Shown one piece after another: positions 44,749 to 56,339 of a DNA stretch of 64,000 nt. The notes beneath the pieces are model-generated. The model saw only the letters and a list, made by a program, of their open reading frames with translations, made no database searches and was not told where the DNA came from. Numbering within the stretch: position 1 is the first letter of the stretch; every line of letters begins with the position of its first letter. Where the stretch lies: NCBI RefSeq assembly GCF_003265705.1, contig NW_020312894.1, positions 2,787,449-2,851,448 of the forward strand. The letters run 5' to 3'. This DNA is from Callorhinus ursinus. Lineage: Eukaryota; Chordata; Mammalia; Carnivora; Otariidae. The position numbers were made by a program, and so were the translations under genes.

Positions 44749-45217
44749 GTGTGATGGTTAGTTTTATGTATCAACTTGACTGGGCTCTGGGAAGCCCAGA
44801 TCGCTGGTCAAACACTCCTTCTGGGTGCGTCTGGGAGGGTGTTTCTGCCTGAGATTAACATTCACTTCAGTCACCGAGTCAAGTGACCTGCCCTCATCCA
44901 TGTGGGCCGCATCATCCAATCTGGTGAGGGCCCGAATAGAATAGAAAGGCAGAGGAAGGATGAATTCGCTCTCTCTTCTAGAGATGGATGTCCATCTTCT
45001 GCCCCCGGACTTCGGTGGTCCTGGTTCTCAGCCTCCCAACTCCGACTGAGTCCCCCCATCAGCTTACAGATGGCAGACCCCGGGACTTCTGAGTCTCCAG
45101 AACCATGTGAGCCAATTCCTGGCATAAGTCTCTTCTTCTTTGTATCTATACCTACAGAGATAGAGATATACGTATGTTCTACTGGTTCTGTTTCTCTGGA
45201 GAAGCCGTACTGATCTA
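44749..45217 (+). mobile_element. Interspersed repeat, family B copy 2 (LTR-like)
   Basis: The better copy of the repeat also seen at 16011-16392. It shows GTGTGATGGTTAGTTTTATG, ATCAACTTGACTGGGCTCTG, GAGATTAACATTCACTTCAG, GGGCCGCATCATCCAATCTG, ATGTGAGCCAATTCCTGGCA and TACTGGTTCTGTTTCTCTGG. No coding potential. Family name not assigned. Confidence 0.75.
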
Positions 45218-45554
45218 AGTGGCTGCATGTGCCTGGCAGCTAATGGGCAGGGCAGGTTATTCAGCAGAAGAAGTTCAGGCTCACAGAACTGGGGCACTTT
45301 TGTCGGGTGCAATCTCCAGCAAGTTGTTGGGGCTGAGCTGATGAGCAGCTCACAGTGGCTCCGCCCCTTACCGCATATGGAGCCACCTTGAAGGATTTCC
45401 TTATCCACTGGGAAGAACATCACCTACCTCAAGATCATGGGGAGGATTACAGATAATCTCCATAAAATTCTAAGCACAGTGCTTAAAAATCAAATACAAC
45501 AAAATATGGCAGCTACCATGATTATAACCAACTCTCCTTTCTGTGATTCAGAAA
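45218..45554. other. Unassigned sequence
   Basis: Short spacer between the family B element and an antisense MLT1. No feature recognised. Confidence 0.35.
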
Positions 45555-45918
45555 TCACTGTCTCAGTTCAGGCAACTACTCCAGACTGGGGGGGGGGGGG
45601 CTCATAAATAACAGACATTTATTTCTCACACTCCTGGAGGCTGGAAATCCAAGATCCGGTAGCCAGCATGGTCGGGTTCTGAGGGACCTTTTCTGGGTTG
45701 CTGAGGACCACCTTCTTGCTGTAGCCTCGAATGGCAGAGGGAAGGTAAGGGAGCTCTCTTTTATAAGGACATTAACCCCATCCATGAGGGCTCCGCCCGC
45801 ATGACCTAATCACCCCCCAAAGCCCCACCTGCTACCACCCTCACCTTGGGAATTAGGATTTCCACACAGGAACATGGGGGTGGGGGAGGGGGGGACACAA
45901 ACATTCAGTCCATGGCAC
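45555..45918 (-). mobile_element. MLT1-type LTR, antisense, with G run
   Basis: Plus-strand order is CATTTATTTCTCACACTCCT, GGAGGCTGGAAATCCAAGAT, CCAGCATGGTCGGGTTCTGA, TTTATAAGGACATTAACCCC, GCATGACCTAATCACCCCCC and ACAAACATTCAGTCCATGG, the antisense MLT1 theme. A run of 14 G at about 45587-45600 replaces part of the usual GGGTGGCTTAAACAAC segment. Confidence 0.85.
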
Positions 45919-46260
45919 CGTCAAGACTTGCAACACCCCCAGGTAACACTATCGAGTCGAATGTACTGATCAGCACTGCACTATGCTGCAAATACCCAGA
46001 GACTCAAAAACCTGTCTTGAGAAACCGGGCACTGCAGCCTTGCTGTGCACTGTCTCTGTTCTGTTTGACTCCGCTCTACTGTGAGGAGAAAGAGCCACTC
46101 ACACAGCAGAACGGATGGGGAGAACAGAGTACGGCCACGCCACCCAGTGTTAAAGGGTCAAGGGCCTGCGTCTGGCGCTCGGGCCATTACTGCACAAGGC
46201 CTGGCCATGCCGGCACAGGCTGGGTGCCCCTGCACTGCCTCTGGAGTTCCCTGCTAGAGT
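45919..46260. other. Unassigned sequence
   Basis: Spacer leading into the CpG-dense block. No repeat or exon recognised. Confidence 0.35.
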
Positions 46261-46740
46261 CCCGAGGCCATGGCCCGGGCCGCTCCCTCTTCTCATCATT
46301 TCTCCTCCCAAACCCCTCTGGCCGAGAGGCGTCCTCAACAGAGAGTCCCTCCGGGTCCCTGCCCCGGCGGTGGCACCGCGGGGACCTGCTATGCATCCGC
46401 GAGTCGGGCACAGAGGGTATGCTCACCTCTTGCTGACTGCCCTCCAGACGTGTCAGCCTCATGGCGATGGGCATGGCTCCAGAGAAGGCTCCGGCCTCAT
46501 CGCCCCCCCCCGAGAACCAGTAACTACAAGGAGCGTTTGCCTTCCACGGGGATGTTTTATGTCAGACCCCTCGAAGCTCTTTCCTGTCTCTTTAACCGTC
46601 CCTGACACCTCGGAGGAGGGCGGCGACGATGCGTCCTTATTCCCCTCTCCGGCTCCGGAGCTCTGAGGACACGTCAGCGCTAACGTCGCCCAAACTCGCA
46701 GAGCAAAGTCAATTTCACAGTTACGGGGCAATCCCAATGT
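46261..46740. promoter_or_regulatory. CpG-dense block, best CpG-island candidate
   Basis: Hand count gives 35 CpG in 480 bases at roughly 58 percent GC, an observed/expected ratio near 0.9. That is far above the CpG-depleted surroundings and above the usual island threshold of 0.6. It is not inside a recognised repeat, unlike the other CpG-rich stretch (the L1 5' UTR). It has GGCGGCGACGATGCGTCC at 46620. No exon or TATA box is evident. It could be an orphan CpG island, the promoter of an unseen non-coding transcript, or GC-biased neutral DNA. Confidence 0.45.
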
Positions 46741-46744
46741 TAAA

Positions 46745-46965
46745 ACCAGTAATAGTTATGACAGCAAATAATACTGGGAGCTGGCCATGCGTCAGGCGTG
46801 GTGCCACGGGTCACCCTGTCTGTCTCTGACCACAGCACATGGTGACCTCCATCTGACCGGCGACCTGAGGCTCAGAGAGGCAGTGAGACCAGCCCAAGAT
46901 CCCGGCGTTGCCAGGGGCTGGAGCCAGGATCCAAACTCCGATCTGTGAACCCACCCAGCCTGTGC
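46745..46965 (+). mobile_element. MIR SINE
   Basis: CAGTAATAGTTATGACAGCA opens it, then GCGTCAGGCGTGGTGCCACG, CGACCTGAGGCTCAGAGAGG, GACCAGCCCAAGATCCCGGC and GAGCCAGGATCCAAACTCCG follow the MIR order. GC-rich and diverged but co-linear. Confidence 0.7.
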
Positions 46966-49610
46966 TTTCCTTCCCCCATGGCTGTGGCCAAGCAGCAGCC
47001 CCTGGTTCTGCCCGCCTTCGGGCAGAAGGCCACTGACCTAGACCAGGACACCAACCGGGAACAGAGCGCTGGTGCCAGTGGGCACTCGGCTCCCCTGGGA
47101 CCAAGTCGACATGCACGTGCGCCTTGGGAGTTGGCTCTGAGGTTCGGCCCCACAGCCAGAAACTGGGTTCCATCCTCAAGCTTAGTCTTCAGTGACAAAG
47201 TTCCCTTTCCACCTGGCTTTTTTAAAGATTTCCAGTGTTTCTGCTTATGGATCACATGCACAAAACCTCAACGTGACCAGCATAGGGCAGATGATAAAGA
47301 AGAAAAGTAAGAAATCCAAGCCCCTCAGCCACGTGGAGGCTGGGGAAGAAGGGAAGGGTGGGCAACAGTGGGAGACCAGGCGCTGGGAGGTCCTAGCTAA
47401 GGGACCCCACAGCCGCAGCTCCAGTCACACAGTGGGGTAAGCCTGAGGCACGGCGGTCCCCAGATGACAGCAGCCCTGCCTTGACTCTGAGTTTGGGGAT
47501 CAGGGCGACGTCCAAATTGGGGGCTGGTCATGAAGCTGAGTTGTGCCCAAGCAGAGGCCCCAAGGGACACTGGGCAGAGGCCAGTCAGGGAGAAAGCAGA
47601 GCCCGTGGAGAAGAGAGGGAGACAGAGGGGCAAGACACAGAGGAGGCGCTCACAGGCCAGGAGGCACTCGCAGTGCCAGCCCTGCTTCGCCCCTTCCCTG
47701 CACTGGGGACTGTCCCCTCACAGGGAAGCTCAGAGAACTAGAAACGGTGTCCTGGGGCAGGGTGGCATCAGGCTCCCCACAGCCAGCCCAGGGGTCTACC
47801 AGGGCACTCGGTCTCGGGGGCACAAAGCATGCCCCTTCACCCTTCCCCAGCACCCTGTCTGCTACATGTTGCCTCAGACTACGCATAATCCTCCTTTCCC
47901 TCTTTTGCTCGGCTGAGTCATCCCCAGCCTGTGGTCTAACACTGGCTCCCCCAAGCACTGTCATTCACCTGACAAGCCTGACCCCCCCACGTCCCCACGG
48001 CCACGGGGTGGGCCACCGCCACACACCCCACCCCCCGGCACCCCTGTGTCCGACTCCCATGCCGGGGCCAGGCATTTAATAGGGTGAGAGAGAGGTACAC
48101 ACCAGGGGCAAACGGAGAGTCACAAATCTCCAGATTATTATCCTGGTAAGAAAAAGAAGGGGTTGAGATTTGATAATAAAGCATTTCCCAAACAGTAACC
48201 ATGACAACCAACAGCCACGAGAGGGATTTTATGCCTCCTCCAAGTTTTATGAGGCACACGACATGGCTCTTTTATGGACTCTGGCATTAATTTTGCTCAT
48301 CATAGGACAGAGCACATGAAACGGCGAAGGGTATTCACCCATGGGGCTTCGCTAAATTCATACACGTTACCCATAAAAGTTTAAGGAAATAATTAGGAAG
48401 ATTCCCACTTGGGGAATAAATCTGTTTTATTATTTAAAAACTGATAAGACAAGGTATTAAGGTCAAAATATGAGTTGAAACAACAGGAAGGAACAGGAAG
48501 AAGAGAAGTGTTGTTGAATTTTAGGCAAAACAGCATATCGACTTGAATATCACATCAGATAATGATAAACACTTGGAAATGTATATGAGGAAGGGAAAAA
48601 CATTTTGACTTGAGACTCAAAACGCGAGCAGATGGTGATGCGAACTCCGAGTGATCTGTCTGGGGTGCACTCACTTGGAAACTAAGCCGAAGCCACGCTG
48701 TCCCCCCCCAGCAGGCTCCTTACCTCCCTGCAGCGCTCATTTCCACAAAGTCTTCCCCGGGCCCCAATGAAATCAGCCCACGATGCTGCTGGAACATCAG
48801 CTCCTGTCCTGAGAGCCCAATGTTCCGGGTTTTCTGCAAGAAAAAAGGCGCACACAGTGTCACTCCGTGAACTTTGTGCTGTGATAAGGTCACACGCATG
48901 CCATCCCACCCTCCTAGCGTGTGGAGATTAATACGGAGACACGCACCGTGTCCACAAGCCTGCCCTTCGGCGAGCTCACCACGCGCTGCACATGTAAGGA
49001 GTCACTTCCCAGGTACATGGGACTTCTGCTTGGACACAGGAGATCAAACACTCGCTGCTCCCTCTGTTCCTGCCCCGAGCCCATGACAATGACAATAAAA
49101 TAAAAGGAATAGCCCCACAAGGACAAATACGAGGCAGAAACACCCGCAGAAGGGCGAGGCCAGCAGCACTGAGGGGCTGGAAGGCAGGCTGGCAAGAGCT
49201 AACTCACTCTGCAGACTGGAGGAAGCTGAAATCAAAGCCTTTTTGGGGAGGTGAAGGGGTACAGAGCCAGGAACTCCAGAGAAAGGGAATGGGAAGACCC
49301 ACTACTCTGAGGAGCACAGGGGGGCCTGCAGAAGGCAGGGGTGTGACAGGCATCCTGAGGAGCAGCCCAGACCCCCCCAGGCCCAGATTCAAACAGTGCC
49401 CCAGCCCCGACCCAAGAGTAAACAAGAAATGCCTCTTGGGGAGGAAGACTCAGATAGGCTCCAGACTCCAGGATTTGCGGCCCAGCTGGAAATGGGGGTG
49501 GGGTGAGGCACCCAGAACCAGGGCTTTAAGTAAAAGTCAACGTTCAGCACAAGGCCCCCCAGCACCCCCACCCGGGCTCACAGAACACAGGTAACCAGTT
49601 TACACCCCAT
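46966..49610. other. Unassigned region
   Basis: 46,970-48,080 is GC-rich with chance open frames on both strands (up to 178 codons). 48,090-48,640 is AT-rich and repeat-free, listed separately. 48,640-49,610 is mixed. No exon or RNA gene recognised. Confidence 0.4.
48090..48640. promoter_or_regulatory. AT-rich repeat-free block, candidate conserved element
   Basis: Notable words are CCAGATTATTATCCTGG (near-palindrome at 48131), GATTTTATGCCTCCTCCAAG, CCATAAAAGTTTAAGGAAATAA-type sequence near 48371 and CTGTTTTATTATTTAAAAAC. CATAAA/TTTATG words recall HOX/CDX sites. No repeat signature, and the block is more AT-rich than both flanks. Regulatory function is an inference. Confidence 0.32.
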
Positions 49611-49980
49611 GTTATGGACTGAACTGTGTCCCACCAAAATTCATACACCGAAGCCTGATCCTCACTATGACCATGTGGAGAGGGGCCTTTACGGGGGCGA
49701 CTGTGGTTAAATGAACTCGTGAGAGTGGGGCTCTGGCATGACAGGACTTGTGTCCTCATAAGAGGAGGAAATGACCCCGGAAATGTGGGCACACAGAGAA
49801 AAGGCCACGTGAGGACACAGGGAAAGGTCTACAAGCTGAGGAAGGGGCCCCAAGGAGAAACCCACCTGCAGACACCTTGATCTTGGACTTCCAGCCTCTA
49901 GGACTGCACGGGAAAGAAACGTCTGTTGTTGGGCCCATCTGTGATGTTTTGTTGCAGCAGCTCTAGCAAACTCATACACC
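49611..49980 (+). mobile_element. MLT1-type LTR, sense
   Basis: ATGTTATGGACTGAACTGTG opens it exactly as MLT1 does; TCATACACCGAAGCCTGATC, TTGTGTCCTCATAAGAGGAG, GAGGACACAGGGAAAGG, CTTGATCTTGGACTTCCAGC and TTTTGTTGCAGCAGCTCTAG complete the LTR. Well preserved solitary LTR of about 370 bases. Confidence 0.9.
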
Positions 49981-50300
49981 CCGTAAGCAGGAGACAAAGG
50001 GTTCCTCTCTAGGAAAACATCCGCTCAGTAGTGAAGACCCACAGACAGTGACAACTGCGGATTCCCGGGAAAATGAGCAGCTCCCAGCAATGGTCCACGT
50101 GGAAGCACCGCGTGGGGTGCTTCCTGGGAAAGTGCCGCCTGCTTGGGGCCTCTCTCTTCAATGCGGCAGGTGGTCACAAACCAGGCCAATGAGAAAAGGC
50201 TCTGGGCATGAAACCAGCCCAGCGAAAGAAAAGTGAGCTCAGAGGCGGCAGGCACAAGGCAGGGGGTCCAAAGAGACATATTGTGGGGGATAACCTAGGA
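49981..50300. other. Unassigned spacer
   Basis: Between an MLT1 and L1 ORF1-like sequence. No feature recognised. Confidence 0.35.
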
Positions 50301-50870
50301 TCAGTATCCTCAGAAGGGAGGAGATGGTGCATCCACAAAAGAGCAGGTGCGCACAAAACAAGAACATCTGGATAACGAGCAAGCGCGCTTAGAAATTACA
50401 AGCATAAGAGCAGAATTAAGGGAAAATCCCCATAGTTTTGAAAGATGAAATTAAGGACATACTCCCAGAAGGTGAACAACCACAAAAAAGCAGAGACAGA
50501 AAATAGGAGATAAAAAATGAGAAACTGGGTGATTCATCTAAGAGGCCCAATATTTGAACAATAGGAATTCCAGAAAGAGAGAACAGAAAAAAAAAAAAAA
50601 CAAAGAAAAAATTATCAAATAGCATAAGTCAAGGGAAAGTCAAAAATAATCCAAAATGGCACAATCAAAAGTAGCAATATATGCCATTGTTTAGATACAT
50701 CAGCTTACATTTCAGAAGAAAGACCTAAAAGGTGACAGTGGTTTTCCTCTAGGGACAAGAATCTTAGAAGGGTAGCGCTACTGACGTTCACACTGCATTT
50801 ATTTACTACATTACTTGGTTAAAAAATAAAAAATTTTTGAAAAAATAAAACATTACAGATAAATCTAAAG
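50301..50870 (+). mobile_element. Old L1 ORF1-region remnant (L1M or HAL1-like)
   Basis: GGTGATTCATCTAAGAGGCC, CAATATTTGAACAATAGG and AATTCCAGAAAGAGAGAAC near 50530-50585 match the L1 ORF1 segment encoding the start of the RNA-binding domain. Preceding sequence is purine-rich as expected for ORF1. An A run follows at 50586-50600 and the block ends in A/T-rich sequence. Stops are frequent. The absence of ORF2 downstream would fit a HAL1-type half-L1 or truncation. Confidence 0.6.
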
Positions 50871-52108
50871 TTCCCTTTCCTAAGGAAAGTCTTTTCCTGG
50901 TTTCATGCTTATATATGAGCACCAACAGAAGCTGTTACTATTTTTATTTAACTTGTACACAATTGATGCATCACTGTTTAATCTCCAATGGAGCTAAATG
51001 ATACTGGAACATTCTCACTCATGGACCCCAAAAGCAAAGCCTCCCCAGACCCTTGGGTTCTTTGGGGTCTTTGAGTGACAGTGGGAAATGAGAGCAGCCC
51101 GGCCCTCTGACTGGGGGCAACAGGAGGCAATACAGCCCTGCTTCCAGGAGGGAAGAGAGTGTGAGTCCAGAGGGAGAGCTTTGAGAATTCCTGCAGGGCA
51201 TCGCTTTCAGAGCTGGAGGAACTTGTGGAAACCCAAATCCACACTGACCAGATCCATTTCTTCTGTGTACTCCCTGGACAAAGCTTTAAACTAGAGCCAG
51301 CTTCCTGCCCACCTGTCTTCATAAACGTGGCTTTTCTTTTTATAGTCTTTGGGGCATGTGCTATTTCATATTACTCACATCATCACAATTCTGTACTATT
51401 AAACTCTGGTTGAAGAAAAAGGCCCAGTTGGTTATAAAGACAAAAATAAAATAATATTGAGAAGATACCAGGAAAGGGAAATAGCAAAAAGAATCCTTGA
51501 CTCTGGACTTTGAGGATTAAATTCTGATAACAATCTGTATTCCTAAGACACACTTCCATTCAGGCACCCCAAAAACACAGGGAGCTCTCATTCAGGGGCT
51601 GTGCTAGGAGCAGGCCCCCTGCAGGTGCAGGGCTGGGGGCTCTGTGAGAACCATGCCCAGGTGCTGAAGGTCAGCAGGGGACTGACTCCACCCACCAGAC
51701 GCCAGGCTGTTGGAAACTCTGTTCCCTGTTAGGGACTCAATAGTCACAATGGACTCAAATGGGTAATACTTGAGACTTACTAAAAGCAATCAAAAACATA
51801 AGGTAAGGAGAAAGTCAATACAGGGCCAATGCCTATGGCCCTGTCTAATATTATGTCCATTGGCACAAAGTCCTGGCAGCCTCTAATGACCAGAGAAATT
51901 GGGAATTTATGGGACTCCGTGCTCACAACGCCCAAACCTGTCTACTTCCTCATTTGCATGTATTTGCGATGTCAGCTGAAGCTGGGTTGCAATACCCGTT
52001 AGGCGGTAGGTCCCCACTCAATTAATAATTCTTTATTTCATGAAATTTTGCATATAAAATGTTTATCCTAATTAATCCATCTTTAAGCTAAATATTTTAT
52101 TTATTGGG
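50871..52108. other. Unassigned sequence
   Basis: Mixed composition; AT-rich at 52,010-52,105 (ATTAATAATTCTTTATTTCA). No gene or repeat recognised. Confidence 0.35.
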
Positions 52109-52505
52109 TGTAGTGGACTGAAAAATGTCCCCCCCAAATTTATGTCCACCTGGAACCGCAGAATGTGACATTATCTGGAAATAGGGTCTTTGCAGATATT
52201 CAGTTAAGGTGAGGTTGTACTAGATTATAAGAAGAGAACAGCACACACACAGGGAAAGCGGCCACATGACAACAGAGGCAGGGAAGGGGTGATGTGGCCA
52301 CAAGTCAAGAAACACCAGGAGCCGCCAGAAACTGAAGAGTCAGGAAGGATCCTCCCCTAGAGCTTCTGGAGGAAATGCAGCCCCGCTGACACCTTGACTT
52401 TGGACTTCTGGTCTCCAGACTGTGACAGGATAAAGTTGGGTGTTTCCAGCACCCCGCCCCTATTTGTGGCGCATTGTTACCGCCGCCCCAGAAAGAGAAG
52501 CTGTA
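52109..52505 (+). mobile_element. MLT1-type LTR, sense
   Basis: GTGTAGTGGACTGAAAAATG, TTTATGTCCACCTGGAACCG, CTGGAAATAGGGTCTTTGCA, ACACCTTGACTTTGGACTTC, GTCTCCAGACTGTGACAGG and CGCATTGTTACCGCCGCCCC follow the complete MLT1 order. A stretch equivalent to the AAGTGTCCTTATAAGAG segment is shortened near 52228. Confidence 0.87.
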
Positions 52506-53359
52506 TATGTATTTCACGTACACACAAAAGGGACGAACCAGGCCTCTATAAACTTTGCCACATGATCTACGTTAAGCAAGCAAACCATTAACTGTGTTCT
52601 AAGAGTAGGCACCTCAAAAGCCAGTCCTCTTTAGGAACAGACAGCCAGTACACTCCTCAGCTGTGCCTGGGACAGCACGAGCCGGCCTTCTTCCTCTGCC
52701 CTGCCGCTCGGAGAGCATGGCCGAAGCTGTCATTCAAGTACTCCCCGTGCTGCTGAGAACACGTACAAGGAAAATACTTTACCAAATATTTTATTCTTTG
52801 GGAAGACATCCACTTAATAATGGGAAACTACAGGCTTGTGTCTGTCAAAATTATTTCCTTTGGGCTTCATTATAAATTTCTCTGCTTCATTTGAAGGCTC
52901 AGGGAACTTGGTATAAATGACCCTATTTCCCCTCTAAAATCTACGTGGCCACATCAAAGTTAAAATTACTTTTCCAAAGATCTCACTGCGTTTTTGGTTC
53001 TCCTCTGCTTTATTAATAATGCATCAGGCAAGTACATGACTTCCCTCCCAGTTTTATTTCCTGACTTGAATAATCCAGACATAACACTGGAGCCTTTTGA
53101 CTGGACACTCCAAAAGTGACATGTAAGTAGCGGCTTACAACAAAGTCACACATGTCTCCCAGCTTTCCCATGGGGTGGATTTCAGACTGAGCAGCTCTGC
53201 ATGTACAAGCACCATCTACATACACGTGGATACACACGTACATGCACACACATGCACGCACGTGTACAAAGACGCTTCCAAACATTCTGCCACACAACCC
53301 TCACTTCAAATAAAAGTGCACTGCTTCCTGAGTTGATTTTGACAGTCGATGGAGCAGGC
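52506..53359. other. Unassigned sequence with a CA-rich part
   Basis: A CA/TG-rich imperfect run at 53205-53270 (ACATACACGTGGATACACAC and following). No gene or named repeat. Confidence 0.4.
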
Positions 53360-53500
53360 TAAAACCACAGGCTCAGGGGCCTAATCTGGTTGTGCTGCTC
53401 CCTAACCAAGTGACCTTGAGAAAGCACTTTGACCTCTCTGGGCCCCCACTGCTCATCTGTAAACATGGGTACCACCCCCCCCAAAGCATTGCTGGAAAAG
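53360..53500 (-). mobile_element. MIR fragment, antisense
   Basis: Plus-strand order is GCTGCTCCCTAACCAAGTGA, CCTTGAGAAAGCACTTTGAC, CTCTCTGGGCCCCCACTGCT and CATCTGTAAACATGGGTACC. This corresponds to the antisense MIR (GTGACCTTGGGCAAG, CCTCAGTTTCC, TCATCTGTAAAATGGG). Confidence 0.75.
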
Positions 53501-54004
53501 TCACCTGGACCGAGGATGTGGCACCCCCACCAAGTAGGGTCTCAGCTAGAGCCAAACCCTATCCCCTCTTCCCAACACACCCTCAACCAAATTTTTCCGT
53601 TTTTCTGGAAAACAGCCACAGACAATTATCCTTCAAGGGGACAAGGAGCAACACTTACTGAATACTTATTATGTGCTAGTCAGCAGCCATGGGGCTTCCC
53701 TGCTATTTCATCTGAAATGTCACATAACACACACAAAACAACAGTAGTTGGAGGTAATTTGAATTTCCAGAGACAAACTGTTTTTAAAGCTCACTTTTCA
53801 TACCATCATGGAAAGCACCAACTAATTACTGAGGTCCTGCAGTGAGGCCCGGTGAGCGGTCTGGCCTGGGCAGCCAGCCTGGGGGAGGTGGCCGCATAGG
53901 TGGGGGCTTTGTTCTCGTGAGCAGGATGTCCGCAGGGGTGAAAGCCAGCACCCACACACCGGGCCGTTCTCCGTGCAGAGCACTTTGGCGACATCATTCA
54001 GTAC
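53501..54004. other. Unassigned, with a trace of ancient repeat
   Basis: CAACACTTACTGAATACTTA near 53650 resembles the MIR start, but the rest cannot be aligned. No gene. Confidence 0.3.
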
Positions 54005-54515
54005 TTTCAGTGCATCTGCCCTTTGACTCTGAAATGTCAATTCCAGCACTGAAGGTCAAAGAAATGCTAGCGTATGGGCATCACGATGTATGTCCCACCG
54101 TGTTGACTTCAAGATGGTTTAAAACAGCAAGCAACTGGAAATCACCCCTGCAGGACTCATTAAACAAATTACAGGCCCTCCATTTACTGTGATTGCAGGC
54201 AGCCTGTTAACAGAATGGGGTAGATCTCTGAGCTAATGTGCAACAATTTCCAAGACACATTGGTGAACGGTCCAAGAGACAGCACCGGATGCGCATGCCC
54301 GCGGTTTCGGTGAGCTCTCGCATGCGCACATGGGCGTGCATGCATCTGCGGGCTCTCCTCTGCAATGGCACCCCAAGAACCAAAGACTGGGGTTGCCTCT
54401 GGGGAGGACCCTCAAGGTCTGCGATAGGAGGGAGGGAAGCACACTTTATAGTCTACTCCTAAATTGACAGCTGGGGAATTGTTTACCAATCTGGAGAAAA
54501 TACATTAATTGTTTT
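54005..54515 (+). mobile_element. Old L1 3' UTR (L1ME/L1M type)
   Basis: Order CTTTGACTCTGAAATGTCAA, AAACAGCAAGCAACTGGAAA, TTAAACAAATTACAGGCCC, GGGTAGATCTCTGAGCTAAT and CTCTGGGGAGGACCCTC matches the 3' region of old L1s, as at 14641-15935. The internal TG-rich part is only a short CG/TG-rich stretch here (54290-54350), in contrast to the 630-base minisatellite of the other copy. Confidence 0.65.
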
Positions 54516-54750
54516 AACAAATATTACTGAGTGCTTATGATGCACAAAATGGGAACTAGTCGGGAGCTAAGGTCAGGGGCCCGGCATGAAATCTGGTGGC
54601 TACGGCCACTGGTCCACAGAAAGGGCCTGGGAAGTTGCTATTTTGTAGTTGCCGGCTGGTGCTCACTTCTCATGGGGATTGCCACTCTGGGATGCAGGGA
54701 GGGGTTCGGGAGACTCACCACCTTCCCAGGAAAGGTCACCGTGCAGGCCC

Positions 54751-54786
54751 CTTCTTGTGCTTAAACTTCTTCTTGTGCTTAAAACA
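54751..54786. repeat. 18-bp tandem duplication
   Basis: CTTCTTGTGCTTAAA at 54751-54765 recurs at 54769-54783 with an 18-base period. Two copies only; the last three bases of the units differ. Confidence 0.9.
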
Positions 54787-56339
54787 GTGCATGTACTGAA
54801 GACAACAGGGCTTGGAGCTGCCTCCCCCTCACAGGGGACCTAGTGGTAGCCAGTCTTTCCAAACCAGAACTCTGTATTTCATCTGTGACATTATTCCTGT
54901 TTCCAAAGTTCTAAGAACCTTACTGCTATTTGGCTAGTGGGAACAAGGCCCCCACCAACACAGCCCCCTCCCCAGCCAGCTCTATGTGCTGCAAGCAGGG
55001 CCAGCCAAGAGGCATAGATCCAGTCAGGAAAATGAATAAAGACAAAATCCAGCCAACTCCATTCTTCTCTCACTAGCAAGGGAAAAAGTGCATATGGCTT
55101 TATCTCTGGAGTAATGCATATTTAGAGAAAAAAGTTTAAATCTGACATTGATGGGATGTTATAGTGTGTAAGTGTATAAAGATGTGCACAGTTCGTGACA
55201 ATTATCTCATGGCAAATCTGTAGTTTTGTTGCCTCAAGCTTTCAAGAGTTTGATTTTTCTCCCACTTGAAAGAGTGGGTAAGTTCATCTGGTCTGCTCTC
55301 TGCCTGAGGTCATACCAGTCCTGCAGGATCCATCCATGCTGCTCTCCCCACAAAGCTCCCAGGACCCCCACCAGCCACCCAGGACTCTCCTTTTCCTGAC
55401 CCCCTAAGCTCCCCCCATTGAACTGAGGACTCAGAAACTGTCTCCAGAAGGCCCCTCAACTTAGGGGTTGAGGGACTAATCACCATTTGCCCCACTAGAG
55501 TCCTGAGCTGATCTGGAGGCAAAGAAGTAAGCAGAGAGATCAAATGTCTACCTTGTCCCTCTTGGAGAATGTGGCTCAGGTGTCCACAGCAGCCAGCTTC
55601 CTGATCCCAAACACCACAAGTAGGTGCCTCCCACCCAGGCCAGGCCAATCACAGTCTCCACTGAGGACAGGGCTCAAGCTATTACTTTTATTACTATTAT
55701 TATTAACATCACTATCACTCTCCATCCATAACCAGCCCATAGCCCACCAGTCTCATCAGAAATTGCAACTGGCACAAATTGGGAGGCTCTTGGCAAGAAA
55801 ACATACCTCCCCTGGGCAAAGCAAACATTTAGACTTGGGGGGAGAAAAGATTTAAAATCGAAACCTAAAAGATAAAGCCAGTCTCCATCCTAAACTCCTG
55901 CTGCCCCCAGGTGGGGAAATCGTTGCTGTTCCACTGTCTGAGGATAAACACGGGGGCTAGGAGAAAACCCAAGGGGGTGGGTTCACTATTAGGATGAGTT
56001 CACCCTCCTCAAAAGATCAACCCATTCTTGCCTTGGGGATCTCAGGAAAGCCCCTTCTTAATACCCCTTTTCAACCCCTAACTATTTTTCTAAATTGGTG
56101 CAGAGAAAATGAGAAGTTGGAAACGCAGTCCTGCACTGTGGCATACTGGGGCAGCCTCAGATGGCAGTGCTGGAAATACTGGGGGCTCCAGCCAGGGGGG
56201 TGTCCCAGACCATGGATACAACCCCAGCCACTGACAGGCGGGTTCGCTTTCAAAAGGCAGCAGCATGTGACCCCTTCAAAGTAGCTGGATCTACCTGTGC
56301 AGCCATAACCATGCACCTTCCCCACCCCAGAGGCAGTCA

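Noticed and set aside
55900..55920. CTCF-like site (TGCTGCCCCCAGGTGGGG)
   Set aside because: Partial match only to the CTCF core; without a matrix score or binding data it is not supportable.
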